A stretch of 64,000 nt of DNA, taken from Xenorhabdus griffiniae. Its GTDB lineage: Bacteria > Pseudomonadota > Gammaproteobacteria > Enterobacterales > Enterobacteriaceae. Positions 8,564 to 19,200 of this stretch are shown here, piece by piece (position 1 is the stretch's first letter; each line of letters begins with the position of its first letter). The position numbers and the translations under genes are program-made. The DNA lies in NCBI RefSeq assembly GCF_001028135.1, contig NZ_LDNM01000005.1, positions 45,521-109,520 of the forward strand. The letters run 5' to 3'. The notes beneath the pieces are model-generated. The model had not been told where the DNA came from, searched no databases, and was given only the letters and a program-made list of their open reading frames with translations.

Positions 8564-9271
8564 ATGACAGGAAAGTCAATCAGACAGCACATTCAACTAT
8601 TATCACCTGAATCTATCTTTGAGTTTTTTATTATCGATCTGCCTAAGAATACGGGCGGAGGTAGATTTTATTTTCACGCTGGTACAAATGATCTGAACCA
8701 ACCTGTTGTATGGCAGGGAAAGATCTATCAACCTATGCCGATAAAGGCAACAGGCTTTGATATTAGCGGAGAAGGTAAACTTCCAAGACCTAAGTTAAAA
8801 GTTGTTAATCTGCATGGATTGATTTCTGCTGAGCTGCAAACTAAAGACGACTTGTTAGGTTGTCAGGTGACACGCAAACGAACGATGCAATGTTTTCTTG
8901 ATGCAGAGAATTTTCCTGATGGTGTCAATCCTGATGCAAATCCCGAACAGCATTTTCCTGATGATGTGTGGTTTATCGATCAGAAAACTATTGAAACCTG
9001 CGAAATAGTGGAGTTTGAACTGGCGTCAGTTTATGACCTGATGGGAGTACAGCTTCCTAACCGACAAGTGATCCGTAATTCCTGTCAGTGGGATTATCGT
9101 GGGGCGGAGTGTGGATATACTGGCCCCGCTTTTGATAAAGATGACAAACCAACTTCCATCGCTGGAGCAGATTTTTGTCCTAAGCGATTATCTAGTTGCC
9201 GAGCGCGGAAGAATTACTTTGCTGATGGCATCATTATGTTTGGCGGTTTTCCGGGAGCGACACGAGCATGA
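8564..9271 (+). CDS. Minor tail protein, lambda gpL-like (Fe-S)
   Basis: 235 residues. The C-terminal domain keeps four cysteines at 174, 183, 205 and 212 (C-x8-C-x21-C-x6-C), the pattern that in lambda gpL binds an iron-sulfur cluster. The N-terminal domain has the F-E-F-F-I-I-D and Y-x-P-M-P-I-K-A-T-G-F-D-I-S-G-E-G segments of the family. A GGAGAG-type site precedes the ATG at 8564. The stop overlaps the start of the K-like gene by 4 bases (ATGA). Confidence 0.88.
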   Translation: MTGKSIRQHIQLLSPESIFEFFIIDLPKNTGGGRFYFHAGTNDLNQPVVWQGKIYQPMPIKATGFDISGEGKLPRPKLKVVNLHGLISAELQTKDDLLGCQVTRKRTMQCFLDAENFPDGVNPDANPEQHFPDDVWFIDQKTIETCEIVEFELASVYDLMGVQLPNRQVIRNSCQWDYRGAECGYTGPAFDKDDKPTSIAGADFCPKRLSSCRARKNYFADGIIMFGGFPGATRA

Positions 9272-10041
9272 TCCAAGAAATGATGAGTACATCTCTGTAC
9301 TTGGAAATGCAACAGGCCGCCGTCACAGCTTATCCAAACGAAGCCTGTGGGTTGTTGGTCAACACTAAAGGAACTAAGTATGAGCTTGTGTTGTGTAAAA
9401 ACGTTGCGGAAGACCCCGTTAATTTTTTTGTGATGAATGCAGAAGATCAAATAGCAGCAGAAAAAAGGGGGGAAGTCGTAGGGGTGTGGCATAGCCATAC
9501 GGATGGAACTAATAAAGCCAGTGAAGCAGATATGGCAGGTTGTGAAGCCTCAGAACTTCCTTGGCTTATCATCAATGTGACAAAAAATTATAACCCTGAA
9601 ATTGACAGTGAATTCATCATCAGTGATGTGAATGTCATTTCTCCGAATGGCTTTGAAATGCCTTATGAGGGAAGACCTTACGCTTTTGGAGTATTTGATT
9701 GTTGGATGTTATGTCGCGATTACCTCAAGCGAGAATTTAATATTCAGGTGGGAGCATGTTCGCATCTGCATATCCCTAATTGGTGGGATGGCGATAAAGA
9801 TATTCTCAGTGACAACATCACTGAACAGGGATTTATTAAGCTGCCTTACGGAACACAGCCAAAACGTGGTGATCTATTTCTTATGAAAATAGGAGCTAAG
9901 ATGCCGGATCATTGTGCAGTTTATATCGGTGATAACCTGATTTTGCATCATCAATCTAACCGGCTAAGTTGTAAGGCAATTTACGGTGGTATGTATCAGA
10001 AAACAACGATCCATCATTTACGGCATAAGGAATTGCTATGA
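9268..10041 (+). CDS. Tail tip gpK-like: JAB/MPN plus NlpC/P60 domains
   Basis: 257 residues with two domains. Residues 1-120 form a JAB/MPN metallopeptidase domain: Glu25 in N-E-A-C-G-L-L, H75-S-H77, Ser85 and Asp88 of the JAMM motif. Residues 135-250 form an NlpC/P60 Cys peptidase: Cys145 in F-D-C-W and His215 in P-D-H-C-A-V-Y-I. The first domain probably processes tail proteins and the second may cut peptidoglycan during entry. All visible catalytic residues are kept. The start overlaps the L-like stop, and the stop overlaps the I-like start. Confidence 0.9.
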   Translation: MIQEMMSTSLYLEMQQAAVTAYPNEACGLLVNTKGTKYELVLCKNVAEDPVNFFVMNAEDQIAAEKRGEVVGVWHSHTDGTNKASEADMAGCEASELPWLIINVTKNYNPEIDSEFIISDVNVISPNGFEMPYEGRPYAFGVFDCWMLCRDYLKREFNIQVGACSHLHIPNWWDGDKDILSDNITEQGFIKLPYGTQPKRGDLFLMKIGAKMPDHCAVYIGDNLILHHQSNRLSCKAIYGGMYQKTTIHHLRHKELL

Positions 10042-10688
10042 GTGAAAAGATAAAAGAACCTAATCTCGTTACATTTGAATTTGGCGGCGTGTTGGGCAAG
10101 AAATTTGGCAAAGAGCACAAGGTAAAATGCACGACGGTACGACAAGGAGTCAGCATTATTAACTGCAACAGACAAGGGTTGCTCGCTTGGATGAAACAGA
10201 ATGCCCGAAAGTACCAGAAATACCATATCCGTGTGACGAGAGCCAATGGCGCAACACGCGAAATGAGCGAAACCGAATACCAGATGGAAAATAACGGGGA
10301 CATGGTTCATGTTTGTATTACACCTATTTATCGTGGTGCTGGCGCTAAGGCTATGAGTATTGTTCAGGTCGTTGTTGGTGTAGCGTTAATGATAGCTTCA
10401 ATTTGGCTCGGTCCAGCAGCTTTTATGGCTGGTCTTTCCATGTTGGCAAGTGGTGTAGTCGGTCTTTTGTCAAAACAACCGAAGCCAAACACGGGAGGGG
10501 CGGATAACCGCAAAAACTCAACTTATTTTGACGGTCCTGAAAATACGGTGGAACAAGGGGCACCCGTGCCTCTTATTTACGGCGAAGAAATCCTTGTTGG
10601 CTCTCAGTTAATCAGCCTTAAACTGTCCGTAGAACAGCTAGTACCTGATCCGCCAGAACCCAAGAAGATTAAAGCTTTAGTGGCTTAA
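10038..10688 (+). CDS. Tail assembly protein, lambda gpI-like
   Basis: 216 residues. It starts with the gpI-type fold (V-T-F-E-F-G-G-V-L-G-K-x-F-G-K, then N-C-N-R-Q-G-L-L-A-W), has a Gly/Ala hydrophobic stretch of about 45 residues near 110-150, and ends with the conserved P-x-x-G-A-P-V-P-L-I-Y-G-E and L-V-G-S segment. In lambda gpI is needed for tail-tip assembly with gpJ. The J-like gene follows, separated by an opposing toxin-antitoxin pair. Confidence 0.85.
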   Translation: MSEKIKEPNLVTFEFGGVLGKKFGKEHKVKCTTVRQGVSIINCNRQGLLAWMKQNARKYQKYHIRVTRANGATREMSETEYQMENNGDMVHVCITPIYRGAGAKAMSIVQVVVGVALMIASIWLGPAAFMAGLSMLASGVVGLLSKQPKPNTGGADNRKNSTYFDGPENTVEQGAPVPLIYGEEILVGSQLISLKLSVEQLVPDPPEPKKIKALVA

Positions 10689-10693
10689 AAACC

Positions 10694-10719
10694 AAAAGAG
10701 GCTAATTAAAGCCTCTTTT
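10694..10719. terminator. Bidirectional terminator between I-like gene and stbE
   Basis: A 10-bp stem AAAAGAGGCT/AGCCTCTTTT with a 6-base loop carries T-runs on both strands. It serves the converging I-like gene and the toxin-antitoxin pair; the toxin stop codon lies in the loop. Confidence 0.85.
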
Positions 10720-11005
10720 TCACAATTTCATACACTTCATTCCGATTACGTTTTCCAATTGTTACAACGATAATAATTAGTTTTTTGTCTACGACTTCAT
10801 AAACCAGTCTGTAACCAGATGCCTTGGACTTAATCTTGTAACAGTTTGGCATACCGCTTAGTTTCGCTGATGGAATATATGGATTAATTGTTAAGGCTTT
10901 TAATTTTTTGGCGAATTGTTGTTGAATGTTCGAGCGAAGTTTTTTCCACTCTTTTACCGCATCTTCTCTAAACTTTATTTTGTATGTCCTATCCTTGTTG
11001 CTCAT
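10706..11005 (-). CDS. stbE: RelE/StbE-family toxin
   Basis: 99 residues. The sequence is a typical RelE/ParE-superfamily toxin: basic N-terminal helix (F-R-E-D-A-V-K-E-W-K-K-L), L-S-G-M-x-N-C-Y-K-I-K-x-K-A-S-G-Y-R-L-V-Y-E-V and a C-terminal V-V-T-I-G-K-R-N-R-N-E-V-Y-E. StbE-type toxins are predicted ribosome-dependent mRNA interferases. It overlaps the antitoxin gene by 4 bases. Location inside the tail operon on the opposite strand marks it as a separately expressed moron. Confidence 0.88.
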   Translation of the reverse strand: MSNKDRTYKIKFREDAVKEWKKLRSNIQQQFAKKLKALTINPYIPSAKLSGMPNCYKIKSKASGYRLVYEVVDKKLIIIVVTIGKRNRNEVYEIVKKRL

Positions 11006-11253
11006 AGATATTCATCCAAATCAATATCTACAAGATCCTGATTCTTACGCGCCTCTACAATTTGAATTAATTCCTTATCTTCCAGTTGATCTAATAAGCT
11101 TTCGTAAATATCAGCCGGAACACAATAGAATGCAGGCTTGTTGCGATTTAAGATAGCAACAGGATAACCTTCACCTGAACTAACAGTAGCCATTGGATTT
11201 TTTTTTAACTCACTAACGCTCGCTGTCACATTACTTAGGATAACTTGAGGCAT
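11002..11253 (-). CDS. stbD: StbD/Phd-YefM-type antitoxin
   Basis: 83 residues with the Phd/YefM-type N-terminus (V-S-E-L-K-K-N-P, G-Y-P-V-A-I-L-N-R-N-K-P-A-F-Y) and an acidic C-terminal tail that should wrap the toxin. An AAGGAG site lies 7 bases before the ATG. The order antitoxin then toxin with a 4-base overlap is typical. It probably autorepresses the pair from a promoter in the 11254-11360 gap. Confidence 0.88.
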   Translation of the reverse strand: MPQVILSNVTASVSELKKNPMATVSSGEGYPVAILNRNKPAFYCVPADIYESLLDQLEDKELIQIVEARKNQDLVDIDLDEYL

Positions 11254-11360
11254 ATTTCAACTCCTTAAAAGACCAGTTAATAAGTCATATTATAGTTATA
11301 AAAGACTGAATAACAAGTCTCTTTAAATTGTATTAGCATATTGCATTGTCTATTATAATA

Positions 11361-11375
11361 TGTATTTGGATACCT
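11361..11375 (+). promoter_or_regulatory. Dispersed 15-bp dyad, copy 2
   Basis: TGTATTTGGATACCT lies 23 bases before the GTG start of the J-like gene and resembles the AGTATTTAAATACCT set. It could control separate transcription of the tail-tip and fiber genes. Confidence 0.35.
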
Positions 11376-11398
11376 ATTTTTGTGATATGGAGGTTACA

Positions 11399-14300
11399 GT
11401 GAAAAAAGAAAAAATATTCATTGCGGGAGCTGGTGGTGGTGGTGGTGATCGCCCAAGACAGTCTATTGAAGCCCCTGATAATGTTGAGTCCAAAACACTT
11501 GCTTCAATGCTAGATTTATTGGGAGAAGGTGTAATTGGTGGTTTGAAAAATGGCGGTCAGTCTATCTTTTTGGACGACGTGCCTTTGTTAAACCCTGACA
11601 GCTCGCCTAACTTCAATGGAGTGAAGTTTTGGGAAAGAAGAGGGGAACAAAACCAAGATCCAATGGATGGTTTTGACGATATTGAAACGCCTTATAATGT
11701 TGCAACACAGCTTAAGGCTACAACACCTAAGACATTGCAAGTGGATAATGATGATGCCGACCGAGTACGGATCATCATGGAATTCCCCCGTATGACTTCA
11801 ACCGACAAAGAAAACGGAGACATAAATGGGACGGAGGTAAAATTTCAGTTTCAATTAGCCATAGGTGAAAATTCGTTTAAGCCAGTCATTCCGTTAGACC
11901 ATAAAGATAGTACGATTAAGATTGCCAAGAAATCGAGCGGTAAATTTCAGCGGGAATATTTTATTGATTTACCTAAGCCCGGCAAAAATTACCGTATTAA
12001 GATTATTCGATTTACGCCTGATACTAATAGCGATTACCTGCACAACAAAACCGTAGTGGCATCCTACGGGGAAATCGTATTTGCAAAAATGGCATATCCT
12101 AACAGTGCGATTGTTGGGATCACCATTGATTCACAGGAATTTGGTGGAAATATGCCTCGTCGTTCATACCTTGTTTCGGGTATGAAAATTCGAGTCCCTT
12201 CAAATTATCGTTCTTCCGACAACAGCTATCAGGGAGATTGGGACGGTGGCTTTGATATTCAGGTGTCATCTAACCCTGCATGGATTCTTTATGACCTACT
12301 GACGAACAAACGATACGGTTTGGGTAATTTCGTCAACGAATATATGATAGATACCGGTCAGTTCTATCAGATAGGACGATATTGCGATCAAGAAGTCCCT
12401 AATGGCTTCGGTGGTATGGAGAAACGGTTCACTATTAATACAGTGATTGCTAGCCGTCAGGAGGCATATAAGGTCATTTCTGACATTGCTTCGGTTTTCC
12501 GAGGCATGGTGTTTTGGGCTGGTGGTATGATAAACCTCCGACAAGATAGCCCGGCTACACCAGTCATGCAGTTTTCAGCATCAAATATCATCGATAAAGT
12601 CATCCGTAAGGGATCTTCACGAAAAGATCGCCCAACAGTTGCCGTTGTTACATACAACGATAAGGATGATCTTTACAAGCAAAATATTGAATACGTCGAG
12701 GATGAGGAGGCCAAGAAACGCTTTGGGATTCGTAAAACAGAGTCGCTAGCGTTTGGGTGTACCAGTCGGGGACAAGCGTACAGAACTGGTTTGTGGCTGC
12801 TTTATACTTCGAAAATGGAGACAGATGTTGTTATCTTCAAGGCAGGGATCGATAGTTCGTTTCTGGTTCCCGGTGAATTGGTAAAACTGCAAGATAAATA
12901 TCGTTCTGGTAAGCGTAATTCGGGGCGTATTAAGTCTTTTACCCAAAATAGCATAACACTGGACGCGCCAGTACGACTGGATAAAGAGGGAGCATTTATC
13001 ACGTTTCTAACAGTTGACAGCCGTATGATAGATCGCAACTTACTTGAATCGGCTGGCGAATACCAGACTGTAACGTTTAAAGAGCCTATTGATACGGGTG
13101 ACGAGCCAATGGAAATGGGTATCTGGACGATCACTGAGCCTGATTTAGAACCCGTTTTGATTCGTGTATTAAGTGTCAGAGAAGGTGATGAAAAAGGTAC
13201 ATTCGAAATCACCGGTGTTGAGCATAACCCCTCTAAATTTGAAGCTATTGACCGTGGTGCAATCCTTATTCCACCTAAAACAAGTGTCTTAGATCCGACT
13301 TTCAGTAAACCAGTTGGATTGGATGTGACAGAGGCAACGTACCTTTCGTCACCGGGTAATCTGTCGGTGAAGTTAATTGTATCTTGGGAAGGACGATCCC
13401 CTAAATATGTTCTCCGCTATCGCCGTAGTGATGTGGTGGATAATTGGATTCGGATGGAACTCACCGACAATCAATGTGAAATACTGAATGTTGTGGATAG
13501 CGCTCGATATGATATTGAAGTTTTTGCGATCTCAATTACAGGTAGAAAAACCGAGACATTAGCAGCGACTTATACCACTCTTGGCACTTTAATGCCTCCG
13601 GGAGCACCTAAAAATCTGGCAGCCGTTGGAGACTACCGACAAATTGTGCTGACTTGGGTAAATCCTGAGGCTATCGACCTTGAAACTATTTATGTTTATG
13701 GCTCCCGAAAAAATAATTTTGAGACGGCGAGTCTTTTGGCAAAAATACCGTCAACAACTTTTACGCACTCTGGTTTGGACGATGATGTTACATGGTATTA
13801 CTGGGTAAGGGCTGTCAACAAGCGGGGAATGTTAAGTCCAGTAAATACTAATTTAGGCACAAGCGCGACTACGAAAGATGTATTGTCTTTTTTGAGGAAT
13901 AAAATCACTTCAAGCGAGCTTGGTAAAGAGTTACTCGAAGAGCTAGACTCCAAAGCTGTCAGCGAAGATCTTGAGGTAATACAAGATTTGGTTGATAAGT
14001 CGGAGAGAAAAATTGACTCTATACAAGATTTAGTTGATGTATCAGAGAAAAAAATTGAGGCAATACAAGATCTGTTCGAAGTATCAGATAAAAAGATTCA
14101 TGAAATTGACAAAATAACCGGTGAAATTAAAGCATCACAAGAGATCCTAAACTCTTCCGTAGAAACAGTAAAAGAGAGTGCTAAAAAAGCTCTGCAAGAC
14201 TCAGATAGCAACGCTTCTAAGATTGTCAAAATCAAAAGTACTGTCTATGAGCAAGATAAAAAGCTTGCTTCAACGTTAGAGGCCATTCAGACGGTAAAAG

Positions 14301-16195
14301 GCAATATAGAAGCCGTCTTGATTGAAGAGAAAAGATCTCGTATCGAAGGGGATAAAGCAACAACTGAAAAAGTTGAATTGATCGAAACAAAAATAGACAG
14401 CCACGATGTAGCCATTAAAAGAGCCGAATCTACAGCGATTGATGCTGAGAAGACAATCGCTCGCGTTACCGGCTCAGTTGAAGCTGTTGCTAAAGCCGCT
14501 ATTGATACGGCGTTAAAAGGTGAAGAAGAAGTTAGGGAACAACGCGATACCAATGCCAAGATATTCACGGATCAGAAAGTTATTGTCGATGGGCAACAGG
14601 CATTGTCTCAAAAAATAGAAACAATGACCGCTGAGTTCAACCAAAACATAAAAGCTCAATTAAATGAGGAAAAGCAAACGAGGGCAAGCGCGGATGAAGC
14701 ATTGTCTAAGCAAGTTACACAATTAACAAGTGAAATAAACCAAAACATCAAAGCACAGCTAAGTGAAGAGAAACAAGCAAGAACAAATGCAGATGAGGCA
14801 TTATCTAAACAGATCACACAACTGAAAAGTGAGGTCGATCAGAGCGTCAAGGCTCAATTAAATGAAGAAAAACAAACGAGGGTAAATGCAGATGAAGCAT
14901 TGTCTCAGCAGGTTCTACAACTAAAAACGGATGTTGACCAAAACATCACTGCTCAATTGAATGAGGAAAAACAAGCGAGAGCTAATGCGGATGAAGCTCT
15001 ATCTAAGCAAGTTACTCAACTGAAAAGCGATGTTGACCAAAACATCACTGCTCAATTGCATGAGGAAAAACAAGCGAGAGCTAATGCGGATGAAGCTCTA
15101 TCTAAGCAAGTTACTCAACTGAAAAGCGATGTTAACCAAAATATCACAGCCCAATTGAATGAAGAAAAACAAACACGGGCGAATGCTGATGGAGCATTAT
15201 CTACACAAATTACCCAATTGAAAAGTGAAGTCGATCAAAATATCAAAGCTCAGTTAAGTGAGGAAAAACAAACACGGGCGAATGCTGATGAATCATTATC
15301 TAAGCAAATAACTCAGTTGAGAAGCGAAACTGGGATAAACATCAAATCTCAACTTGATGAGGAAAAAAATACCCGAGCAACTAAAGATGAAGCGCTATCT
15401 CAAAGTGTTGAACGACTCAAGACACAGACCAGTAAGGATATTGAAGCAGCCGTATTAGCGGAAAAAAATGCACGTACAACCTCTGAGAGGAGTCTGGCCG
15501 ATAGTGTCAATGTATTGAGTGCAAAGACCCAAAAAGATATTGCCAGTGCGGTATCCAGTGAAGCCAACGCAAGGGCAACCAGAGATGATGCCTTAGCAGG
15601 GGAAATATCTAAAGTTCTGGCAAAAACCAATGCTAATGAGGCTGCTGTAAGAACAGAACAGACAGCGCGTGCGAATGGTGATTCGGCACTGGGGAAACGG
15701 ATAGATACAATTCAAACAACAGTCAATGGAAATACAGCCACTGTTCAGCAGACCACAAAAGCAGTAGCCGAACTTAATGGTAAAATCTCTGCATCTTGGA
15801 ATCTGAAAGTAGAAACTGCTAAGGATGGGAAAAAGTATGCGGCAGGTATGACGCTAGGCGTGAATAACAATGCCTCACAATTTCTTGTTCAGGCAGATCG
15901 ATTTGGCTTAATAAATGTAAACAATGGTGCAGTAACAACCCCATTTGTTGTTGAAAATGGCACTACCTATATGAATGCCGCTTATATTAAAGATGGCTCA
16001 ATAAGTAGTGGCAAGGTTGGAGATTTGCAATCTAACAACTATTCAGCAGGGAAAACTGGCTGGCGATTCGGCAAGAATGGTCAACTAGAAATGAATGGTC
16101 AAACTTCTGGACAAGGAAGACTAAATATCTCCAATAATCGTATTGATGTGTATGATGAAAAAGGAGTTTTAAGAGTTCGGATCGGTTTGCTGTAA
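11399..16195 (+). CDS. Tail tip / host specificity protein, gpJ-like
   Basis: 1598 residues. GTG at 11399 is preferred because GGAGG at 11389-11393 is 5 bases upstream. The N-terminal two fifths carry the conserved tail-tip core (G-G-G-G-G-D-R-P, D-L-L-G-E-G-x-I-G-G-L, A-W-I-L-Y-D-L-L-T-N-x-R-Y-G-L-G). Fibronectin-III-like beta domains follow near residues 640-830 (P-G-A-P-K-N-L-A-A-V). A long coiled coil from about 860 to 1430 includes tandem 33-residue repeats. The C-terminus (about 1440-1598) is a DUF1983-type receptor-proximal domain (S-A-S-W-N-L-K-V). It is the central tail-tip protein; the end probably contacts the receptor. Confidence 0.92.
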   Translation: MKKEKIFIAGAGGGGGDRPRQSIEAPDNVESKTLASMLDLLGEGVIGGLKNGGQSIFLDDVPLLNPDSSPNFNGVKFWERRGEQNQDPMDGFDDIETPYNVATQLKATTPKTLQVDNDDADRVRIIMEFPRMTSTDKENGDINGTEVKFQFQLAIGENSFKPVIPLDHKDSTIKIAKKSSGKFQREYFIDLPKPGKNYRIKIIRFTPDTNSDYLHNKTVVASYGEIVFAKMAYPNSAIVGITIDSQEFGGNMPRRSYLVSGMKIRVPSNYRSSDNSYQGDWDGGFDIQVSSNPAWILYDLLTNKRYGLGNFVNEYMIDTGQFYQIGRYCDQEVPNGFGGMEKRFTINTVIASRQEAYKVISDIASVFRGMVFWAGGMINLRQDSPATPVMQFSASNIIDKVIRKGSSRKDRPTVAVVTYNDKDDLYKQNIEYVEDEEAKKRFGIRKTESLAFGCTSRGQAYRTGLWLLYTSKMETDVVIFKAGIDSSFLVPGELVKLQDKYRSGKRNSGRIKSFTQNSITLDAPVRLDKEGAFITFLTVDSRMIDRNLLESAGEYQTVTFKEPIDTGDEPMEMGIWTITEPDLEPVLIRVLSVREGDEKGTFEITGVEHNPSKFEAIDRGAILIPPKTSVLDPTFSKPVGLDVTEATYLSSPGNLSVKLIVSWEGRSPKYVLRYRRSDVVDNWIRMELTDNQCEILNVVDSARYDIEVFAISITGRKTETLAATYTTLGTLMPPGAPKNLAAVGDYRQIVLTWVNPEAIDLETIYVYGSRKNNFETASLLAKIPSTTFTHSGLDDDVTWYYWVRAVNKRGMLSPVNTNLGTSATTKDVLSFLRNKITSSELGKELLEELDSKAVSEDLEVIQDLVDKSERKIDSIQDLVDVSEKKIEAIQDLFEVSDKKIHEIDKITGEIKASQEILNSSVETVKESAKKALQDSDSNASKIVKIKSTVYEQDKKLASTLEAIQTVKGNIEAVLIEEKRSRIEGDKATTEKVELIETKIDSHDVAIKRAESTAIDAEKTIARVTGSVEAVAKAAIDTALKGEEEVREQRDTNAKIFTDQKVIVDGQQALSQKIETMTAEFNQNIKAQLNEEKQTRASADEALSKQVTQLTSEINQNIKAQLSEEKQARTNADEALSKQITQLKSEVDQSVKAQLNEEKQTRVNADEALSQQVLQLKTDVDQNITAQLNEEKQARANADEALSKQVTQLKSDVDQNITAQLHEEKQARANADEALSKQVTQLKSDVNQNITAQLNEEKQTRANADGALSTQITQLKSEVDQNIKAQLSEEKQTRANADESLSKQITQLRSETGINIKSQLDEEKNTRATKDEALSQSVERLKTQTSKDIEAAVLAEKNARTTSERSLADSVNVLSAKTQKDIASAVSSEANARATRDDALAGEISKVLAKTNANEAAVRTEQTARANGDSALGKRIDTIQTTVNGNTATVQQTTKAVAELNGKISASWNLKVETAKDGKKYAAGMTLGVNNNASQFLVQADRFGLINVNNGAVTTPFVVENGTTYMNAAYIKDGSISSGKVGDLQSNNYSAGKTGWRFGKNGQLEMNGQTSGQGRLNISNNRIDVYDEKGVLRVRIGLL
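14618..15420 (+). repeat. Tandem 99-bp (33-residue) coiled-coil repeats in J-like gene
   Basis: About eight units share the pattern A-Q-L-N-E-E-K-Q-x-R-x-N-A-D-E-A-L-S-K-Q. The units at 14930-15028 and 15029-15127 differ by a single base (AAT to CAT), showing a recent duplication; the other units have diverged. The repeat probably sets the length of the central spike and can change by slippage or recombination. Confidence 0.85.
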
Positions 16196-16233
16196 ACAGC
16201 GTTATTTAGTGTGTTAATATCACTTTTATTGCA

Positions 16234-16248
16234 AGTAATTAAATACCT
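16234..16248 (+). promoter_or_regulatory. Dispersed 15-bp dyad, copy 3
   Basis: AGTAATTAAATACCT lies 27 bases before the side-fiber ATG at 16276 and is followed by ATCATATATC. Same family as the other dyads in the window. Confidence 0.45.
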
Positions 16249-16275
16249 ATCATATATCTAAAAGGGAGATATGGA

Positions 16276-19200
16276 ATGTGGTACAGGGAAGGTACTAATT
16301 CTTTTGTGAAAGACAGCAAAAAGGTTACAGGTGTTGGAACTCTTTGGTCACAAGCAAAGTATGGCGTTATGCCGGGCATGGTGCTTATTGGTTCTGATAA
16401 TCTCCTATATGAAATTGAAAGGGTCCAGAATAATACAGAACTGACGTTAGTAGAGGCTTACAAGGGAAATACAATCAAGGATCAACCCTGCCGTATTATT
16501 ACTACTTACGAAGGAGATTTGTCACAATTTAGTGCGCGGTTCTCAGCCTTGCTTCACTCAATATCCGGTGATTCCCGTGAAATTAGAAATTGGTTAACGT
16601 CACCATCACCAGTCGTTATTGTTAGAGATGATGGTACTACATTCAAGGCAGATTCATTGGAAACAATCCATGCGGCGCACAAAGCTCGTATAGAGTGGTT
16701 TGATAAAAATCAGACTCTGATTTCAGATGCAGGCAATCAAGCCGCAAATGCGGCTGGTTCAGCGAAAGCTGCAAAAGACTCACAAATAGCTGCTAAGGGC
16801 AGTGAAACGCAAGCGGCTAATTCTGCTAAATCGGCAAAGGATTTTCAAGTTGTAGCATCAGCATCTCAATCGGCCGCAAAAACGTCAGAAACGAATGCCA
16901 AGACATCTGAAATAAATGCTGCAAATTCAGCGAAAGCAGCGGCGATTTCACAAACTGCGGCTAAGGCATCAGAAACTAATGCCGCGAACTCAGCTAAAGG
17001 GGCGAATATGTCTCAGGCGGCTGCAAAGGTTTCTGAAACTAACGCAGGTAATTTTTCTAAAGCAGGTAAAGCATCTGAACTTGCTGCTAAGACCTCAGAG
17101 ACTAACGCAAAATCATCCGAAGTTAGTGCTAAATCATCAGAGGCTAATGCTAAATCGTCTGCGAATACTGCGACAGAGAAAGCCAAACAAGCAACCGGTT
17201 CACAAGTAGCAGCAAAAGCCTCTGAAACTAATGCTGCATCATCCAAAGCTTCCTCAGCTCAATCTGCCTCTAATGCTTCGGCTTCTGCAAGCAAAGCAGA
17301 ACAGGAAGCTAATAAAGCAATAAGTTCAGCCAATAACGCAGCAACCTCTGCATCTAGTGCGGCAAGTTCTGCAAATTCTGCAAAAACGTCTGAGTCTAAC
17401 GCTAAGGCATCATCAAATAGCGCCTCCTCCTCAGAGAGAAATGCTAAGGCATCAGAAAATAATGCAGCAATATCTAAGTCAGCAGCCGAACAATCGGCAA
17501 AAGACGCAGCAAGTACTCTTGCCAAAATGGTGAATGATGCAAAGGTTGCAGATAACGCAGCCAAAGCCGCAAAGTTATCAGAGAATAACGCAAAGGTAAG
17601 CGAAACTGCTACGAAATCCTCAGAAACAAATGCTTCCAATGCAGCAAAAGCAGCTAAAGTCTCTCAAGACGCTGCAAAAATTTCAGAAACCAATGCGGCA
17701 AATTCAGCAAAAATTTCCTCTACTTCTCAAATCGCAGCAAAAGCCTCAGAAACAGAGGCCGTGTCATCAAAAAATGCAGCACAAGAAGCAGCAACCTTAG
17801 CAACTAAAAAAGCAGAATTAGCCGCAGTCTCTGAAAGTAAGGCTCAGGATGCTGCCAATAGAGCAACACTTGCGGCACAGGAAAAAGAAGATCTTCTCAA
17901 AGGGAAGACAATTGCAATAAGCCTCGGTTCGGGTAAAACCAGTTGGACAAAAATAGCTGAAGTAGATATGCCTCAAAATCCCGGCGTGCCTAGTACAGTT
18001 CGTATAGAGCTTATAGGAGGTAGTGGTTATAACGTGGGCGAGTATCCACAAACAGCGATGTCTGAGATTGTCTTACGCTCTGGTAATGGTTATCCCAAGG
18101 GGCTCAATGCTTCTCTCTATAGAACAAATACTTGTGCCGCGAATAAAGTGGCAACCATCAATACAGGAAATGATAAATATGATGTTTATGTTCATTTCTA
18201 TGGTTTTCCATTCAATTTGATTTGTAATGTACAACAAGCTAATGCCACGATATTAAATATAGGTAATTTATCAGGAGCATTAGAAACCTTACCTGATGGA
18301 GTGCTGGAGGGTAAAACGTACAATTACGTTTTGGCTTCATCTGACGACCGCGGTAATCTATCAATTGATACCAATATATATGGGCCGGGATTTGTTTCTG
18401 GAGCGCAAGGCAAGGATAGAACATGGCTAGAACCCAAAGAGGGTAATGCTTGTTGGTTAGCTAACATTGGCGATAAGTATGCTGGCGAATTCCGACATCC
18501 GAAAAAGTCAGGAACCGCTGCCATATTGGAAGATCATTATACTAAAGGTGAATCTGATGGTAAATACCAGCCTAAAGGAAATTATGCTGTAGTTGGGGCT
18601 TCGTACACTAAAGACGAAACTAACCAGAACTTTGTAAAAAGCGATACAACAAATCTTGGTAAATCATGGACTAGCCTGACAACTATTCCAGATGGCGGAT
18701 GGGGTCAACCTATTGGCTATTCGACAATGGTACGTATCAACAGCTTTGGGTTACCGAATGGATTCGCTGATCATGGATATTGGAATGTCATTGCCGCTCG
18801 TGATATGGCTCAGGGATATGCCGGATTTTTAACGGGTTTTAATAATGGGAAAGTTTATTACGGATTTTCTAACACGAAAGAGGGCAATCCTACTTGGGTT
18901 AGGGTGTACACAGAAAATCATAAACCCTCACCGAGTGAATTAGATGTATACACTAAAGGTGAATCTGACAATCGTAATTACAGCAGCCTTAGTTATGTAA
19001 TCCGTAAATCTGGCGGTGATAATACGGATCTAAATAACTGGCCGAGAAATAGAGTTGCGTTTGTTTATCATGATGCGGCAAACAATTCCAATGTTACAGG
19101 AGTAGGCGCTTCATTTTCTGCCTTGAATAATAACTATGTATTGCAGCTTGTTTCTCAATACCACGGTAATGGGGATGTTCTTAAGTTCAGAACTAGAAAT

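Noticed and set aside
14287..17639. Long minus-strand open frames inside the J-like and fiber genes
   Set aside because: They are antisense shadows of Ala/Ser-rich repeats and have no ribosome sites.
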